NCBI GenBank assembly: GCA_934663655.1
Contig: CAKUKT010000024.1
Coordinates: 1-16,265 of the forward strand
Origin: an uncultured Victivallaceae bacterium
Lineage (GTDB): Bacteria > Verrucomicrobiota > Lentisphaeria > Victivallales > Victivallaceae
DNA length: 16,265 nt
Reading direction: 5' to 3'
Part shown: in pieces, positions 14,519 to 16,265 of the stretch
How the letters are laid out: each line of letters opens with the position of its first letter
How positions within the stretch are numbered: the first letter of the stretch is position 1
Notes under the pieces: model-generated
The model's input: the letters and a program-made list of their open reading frames with translations, nothing else
What the model was told of the DNA's origin: nothing
The model's database searches: none
Made by a program: the position numbers and the translations under genes

Positions 14519-15286
14519 TTACCGGTTTCGGTTACGCTCCGCCGCCAATTTTTTCCGGTTCAGAAAGTCGATCGCCCGTGGAAGTTCGTTGAAGTTGTAG
14601 ATGATGTAATCGGCTTCGACCCCGTGGAAGTCGTGGTCCCCCTGATTGGACTTGAAGAACACCGTCCGCATTCCCGCACCGGCTCCGCCGGCGACATCGC
14701 GGTACATGTCGTTGCCGACCATGATGGTTTCCTCCGGTTTCAGACCAAGCTGTCCCAGCGCCAGTTCGAACATCCGGCGGTCCGGTTTGCGGAAACCGAG
14801 GTCACTGGAGATAATCGGCGTGGGGAACAAGTGGGCCAGCCCGACTGAACGCAACTCCGGTTTCGCCCACAAGGCCTGCCCGTCGGAGAGCGCCGCCAGA
14901 CGGAACGAGGCCTGCAGGGCCGGAAGAACCTCATTCACTCCGGGATAGGTCTGCAACCGGAACCGGGTGGCCGCACGGAACACCAGCGCGGCTTCACGTG
15001 CCAGCGTGTTGATTTCCGCCGGAAACATTCCGGAGTCGGATTTGCAGCGCGATGAAATCAGGTCGCGAAAGAGTGTGATCACGTCAAATTCCGGATATTT
15101 TTCGCAACTCTTCCCCCGTTGCCGGCGGTTCAGTTCAAAGTAGGTATCGCGCGCCTCTTCCGGCGCTACGGAAATGCCGTGGTAGTCGAGATAGTTGGCG
15201 AGCACCCGCCAGGCGTTGAGATCTCCCTCGTCGGTGAGAATGTCGATCAGCGTGCCGTTGAGATCAAAAATTATACCGCGTATCAT
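14519..15286 (-). CDS. HAD-superfamily hydrolase with Asn in the DxD motif
   Basis: 255 residues, HAD subfamily I (cap of helices at about 18-105). Motif I reads IFDLNGTLID (6-15): nucleophile Asp8 is present but the usual +2 general acid/base Asp is Asn10. Motif II is ALSDGQ (Ser134), motif III Lys167 in GFRKPD, motif IV GNDMYRD (191-197) with Asp193 and Asp197, followed by GAGAGMRTVFF. Overall it resembles phosphoglycolate-phosphatase/YjjG-like enzymes acting on small phosphoesters; Asn10 makes ordinary phosphatase activity uncertain and could mean altered chemistry or low activity. The C-terminus is basic (RKKLAAERNRNR). The ATG at 15286 lacks a clear Shine-Dalgarno, and the 253-bp upstream gap carries a long nested-hairpin element, so expression may depend on its leader. 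Confidence 0.9.
   Translation of the reverse strand: MIRGIIFDLNGTLIDILTDEGDLNAWRVLANYLDYHGISVAPEEARDTYFELNRRQRGKSCEKYPEFDVITLFRDLISSRCKSDSGMFPAEINTLAREAALVFRAATRFRLQTYPGVNEVLPALQASFRLAALSDGQALWAKPELRSVGLAHLFPTPIISSDLGFRKPDRRMFELALGQLGLKPEETIMVGNDMYRDVAGGAGAGMRTVFFKSNQGDHDFHGVEADYIIYNFNELPRAIDFLNRKKLAAERNRNR
15258..15286 (+). promoter_or_regulatory. Candidate plus-strand promoter firing toward the structured element
   Basis: TTGAGA (15258-15263), 17-bp spacer, TATCAT (15281-15286), predicting a start near 15293. It overlaps the first codons of the HAD gene on the other strand, so part of the match could be chance from coding sequence. It is reported because the structured element and a terminator follow in the same direction. 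Confidence 0.35.
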
Positions 15287-15292
15287 GGATGG

Positions 15293-15477
15293 GTGAACTT
15301 CAGTAAATTCCCGGAAAGGTTCGCCGGTGCGAAATAAGAGCAGCGACGGAGAAGTCCGGCTTCAGCGATGCTGAAATCATACCCTTCTCCGCGGAAACGA
15401 AAGCATATTCGCACCGGTCGTCCGCGGGTCGTTTATAAAAAAAACCGATGCGCCTGGCGGCGGATCGGTTCTTTTTT
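15293..15477 (+). ncRNA. Candidate structured RNA: nested helices followed by a terminator
   Basis: The core 15324-15417 folds as one rod. Outer helix CCGGTGCGAA (15324-15333) with TTCGCACCGG (15408-15417) is 10 bp. The middle helix CGGAGAAG (15347-15354) with CTTCTCCG (15384-15391) is 8 bp, extendable by two pairs across a bulged A. The inner hairpin TTCAGC-GAT-GCTGAA is at 15361-15375. CCCG (15310-15313) and CGGG (15425-15428) can add outer pairs. On the plus strand a candidate promoter and a terminator bracket it, giving about 185 nt. On the minus strand it would instead be the 5' leader of the HAD gene. I could not match it to SRP RNA, 6S RNA, tmRNA or a known riboswitch. Strand and transcription are inferred; the helices are seen directly. 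Confidence 0.45.
15436..15477. terminator. Bidirectional rho-independent terminator
   Basis: Stem AACCGAT (15443-15449) with ATCGGTT (15464-15470), one G-G mismatch, then CGCC with GGCG around a TGGC loop. The plus strand continues CTTTTTT; the minus strand continues with an unbroken run of T ending TATAAA. It can end minus-strand transcripts from the 66-residue gene (stop at 15540) and plus-strand transcripts across the structured element. The remaining gap 15478-15539 shows nothing else. Confidence 0.85.
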
Positions 15478-15539
15478 CATCGTGGGCAACGGTTAAGATA
15501 AATAGTCTCTATCTCACACGCCCCCCGCGGATGATGAAA

Positions 15540-15740
15540 TTACTTCTTGCAGCACTTCTTGCAGCCGCCCTTGGCCTCTTCCCAGACCGCCTTGCTGACG
15601 AAAGTGGTGAGGTTCCGACCATCAGCGGTTTTGCCCTTGAAGGCATAACGGGTGGCGCTGCCTTCGCCGTAGGTGGCAAATTCGGTGATCTTGGTCTTGA
15701 CTTTGCCTTTGGCCTTCACGTCGTAGAACTCATAATCCAT
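15540..15740 (-). CDS. Small basic protein with Cys/Lys-rich C-terminal tail, function unknown
   Basis: 66 residues, starting MDYEFYDVKAKGKVKTKITE and ending GGCKKCCKK. Composition is Lys-rich, with a predicted beta-strand pattern and TRYAFKGKTADGRNLTTFVS in the middle. It resembles short hypothetical proteins of the form YEFYDVK ... RYAxKxxxxDGxxLTxFVS, which I recall from several bacterial groups without a known function; that resemblance is from memory and not checked. The three tail cysteines could bind metal or be redox active. Expression signals are the best in the window: AGGAG about 9 nt before the ATG, a TTGATT-16-TATACT promoter about 50 bp upstream, and a strong terminator about 60 bp downstream. 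It therefore looks like a well-expressed monocistronic gene. The two small genes to its right also encode or end in Cys-bearing chains. Confidence 0.8.
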   Translation of the reverse strand: MDYEFYDVKAKGKVKTKITEFATYGEGSATRYAFKGKTADGRNLTTFVSKAVWEEAKGGCKKCCKK

Positions 15741-15786
15741 TTTTCATCTCCTTTGGTTAAGGGGTGGCTCAAGTGTATCTATTCTA

Positions 15787-15814
15787 AGTATACTCAAAAA
15801 AACGAAATAATCAA
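15787..15814 (-). promoter_or_regulatory. Sigma70-type promoter of the 66-residue protein gene
   Basis: Minus strand: -35 TTGATT (15814-15809), 16-bp T-rich spacer, -10 TATACT (15792-15787). Predicted start near 15780, leaving a leader of about 40 nt that includes the AGGAG ribosome site. It is the closest match to consensus in the window and lies in an AT-rich block. Confidence 0.7.
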
Positions 15815-15910
15815 GCAGAAAACGGGTATTTTGGCAAAAAAAAAAGATTTTTTTCGGATTTAGCGCTATTTCTGCCAATTTTCAGGCGGATTTCGGCATC
15901 GTCGAAGATG

Positions 15911-15946
15911 AAAAAAAACCCCGGAACGAGATTTTCCCGTTCCGGG
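15911..15946 (-). terminator. Rho-independent terminator for the right-edge gene
   Basis: Minus strand: 9-bp stem CCCGGAACG / CGTTCCGGG around a 9-nt loop, followed by a run of T (15918-15911). It lies about 110 bp after the stop codon of the gene at the right edge. It separates that transcript from the promoter of the 66-residue gene. Confidence 0.88.
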
Positions 15947-15976
15947 TCGTCAGACGACTGATTGAATCTCCATCCG

Positions 15977-16015
15977 CCCCCTCGCCGGCCCTCCTCACCG
16001 GCCCCCCTTGCCGGC
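15977..16015. repeat. Three tandem 13-bp repeats
   Basis: Units CCCCCTCGCCGGC (15977-15989), CCTCCTCACCGGC (15990-16002) and CCCCCTTGCCGGC (16003-16015), head to tail with 2-4 differences between pairs. They lie in the 3' untranslated region between the right-edge gene stop and its terminator. The whole 15741-16057 gap holds only the promoter, the terminator and this repeat; a short Arg-rich open frame through it looks non-coding. Confidence 0.75.
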
Positions 16016-16057
16016 ACTCGCCTCCGCCGCGGGCTCCGCCGTCCGGAGCGACGTGAA

Positions 16058-16264
16058 CTACTCCACACCGGGAATGTTGGTCTGAATATACTCCGGCTTA
16101 TGACCGGCGGCGATCAATTTTTCCCGATGGGCCTTCGCAGCTTCCGCCGTCGGGAAGATGCTGTAACTGCATTCCGGACGGGTCGGATCGATCAGATCGA
16201 ATACGCAGAAGTAACCGCATTTGGTCATCAACGGCAGAATCCAGCCGGCACAATGGAAACAATA
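16058..16264 (-). CDS. Cysteine-rich protein of unknown function, C-terminal part, cut by right edge
   Basis: The minus strand is open from the right edge to a TAG at 16058-16060, giving 68 visible residues with no start. The visible chain begins YCFHCAGWILPLMTKCGYFC, a Cys-x2-Cys-x10-Cys-x3-Cys arrangement that could be a zinc-ribbon or redox site, and contains one more Cys (PECSY). The rest is IFPTAEAAKAHREKLIAAG then HKPEYIQTNIPGVE, a helix followed by a short tail. It has ordinary protein-like composition and is followed by a strong terminator, which supports real coding. I do not recognise the family. Its own start and upstream neighbour lie outside the window. Confidence 0.75.
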   Translation of the reverse strand, partial: YCFHCAGWILPLMTKCGYFCVFDLIDPTRPECSYSIFPTAEAAKAHREKLIAAGHKPEYIQTNIPGVE

Positions 16265-16265
16265 C

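Noticed and set aside
15324..15417. SRP RNA, hammerhead ribozyme or tRNA identity for the nested-hairpin element
   Set aside because: The GGAA-tipped SRP core, the CUGAUGA/GAAA hammerhead core and a tRNA cloverleaf are all missing on both strands.
15811..16068. 85-codon Arg/Gly-rich minus-strand frame
   Set aside because: It runs through a terminator and a 13-bp tandem repeat and starts in the last codons of the right-edge gene in another frame.
1..16265. Insertion sequences, prophage genes, CRISPR arrays or tRNA genes
   Set aside because: I saw no transposase or integrase motifs, no regularly spaced repeats with spacers, and no T-loop or anticodon-arm pattern in the gaps.

Overview
The window is GC-rich bacterial chromosome, densely packed with genes in mostly co-directional blocks. 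Gene content (a fused SecDF, a complete CUT1-type carbohydrate ABC transporter, UppS, a secreted NAGPA-like glycosidase, rho-independent terminators, Shine-Dalgarno sites of the GGAGG type) indicates a diderm-type heterotrophic bacterium. My impression is a member of the PVC group such as Lentisphaeria/Victivallis. That is inference from style and gene content; there is no rRNA or other decisive marker here.

Layout: positions 1-8692 read on the minus strand. From upstream to downstream they hold a small predicted secreted protein (8692-8210), a sugar ABC transporter operon (solute-binding protein, MalF-type and MalG-type permeases, UgpC/MsmK-type ATPase; 7981-3806), secDF (3700-1142) and the N-terminal part of a PMCA/PacL-type calcium P-type ATPase that starts inside the end of secDF and runs off the left edge. 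A divergent promoter region (8693-9010) separates this from a plus-strand block. That block holds a tightly overlapping set of a stand-alone NIF3/YqfO-insert-like protein, an M50 site-2-protease-like membrane peptidase, a Nudix hydrolase and UppS (9011-11059). It continues with a fusion of an aminoglycoside-3-N-acetyltransferase-like domain to a degenerate TIM-barrel domain (11117-12556), a pyridoxamine-kinase-family protein (12638-13477) and a secreted NAGPA-like phosphodiester glycosidase (13521-14444). From 14519 to the right edge the genes are again on the minus strand: a HAD hydrolase with an atypical first motif, a 66-residue basic protein with a Cys/Lys tail, and a truncated cysteine-rich protein.

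How the genes fit together: the left half combines nutrient uptake (carbohydrate importer) with envelope functions (Sec translocation, cation export). The right half holds envelope-precursor and housekeeping enzymes (undecaprenyl diphosphate synthesis, intramembrane proteolysis, nucleotide clean-up, vitamin B6 salvage).

The least explained sequence is non-coding. Between the HAD gene and the 66-residue gene there is a roughly 95-nt rod of nested perfect helices (15324-15417). On the plus strand it is preceded by a plausible sigma70 promoter and followed by a strong bidirectional terminator, so it may be an undescribed structured RNA. Other unusual points are divergent promoters whose -35 regions carry the same 11-bp element, a three-unit 13-bp tandem repeat, the acetyltransferase/TIM-barrel fusion, and a HAD protein with Asn in place of the usual second Asp.
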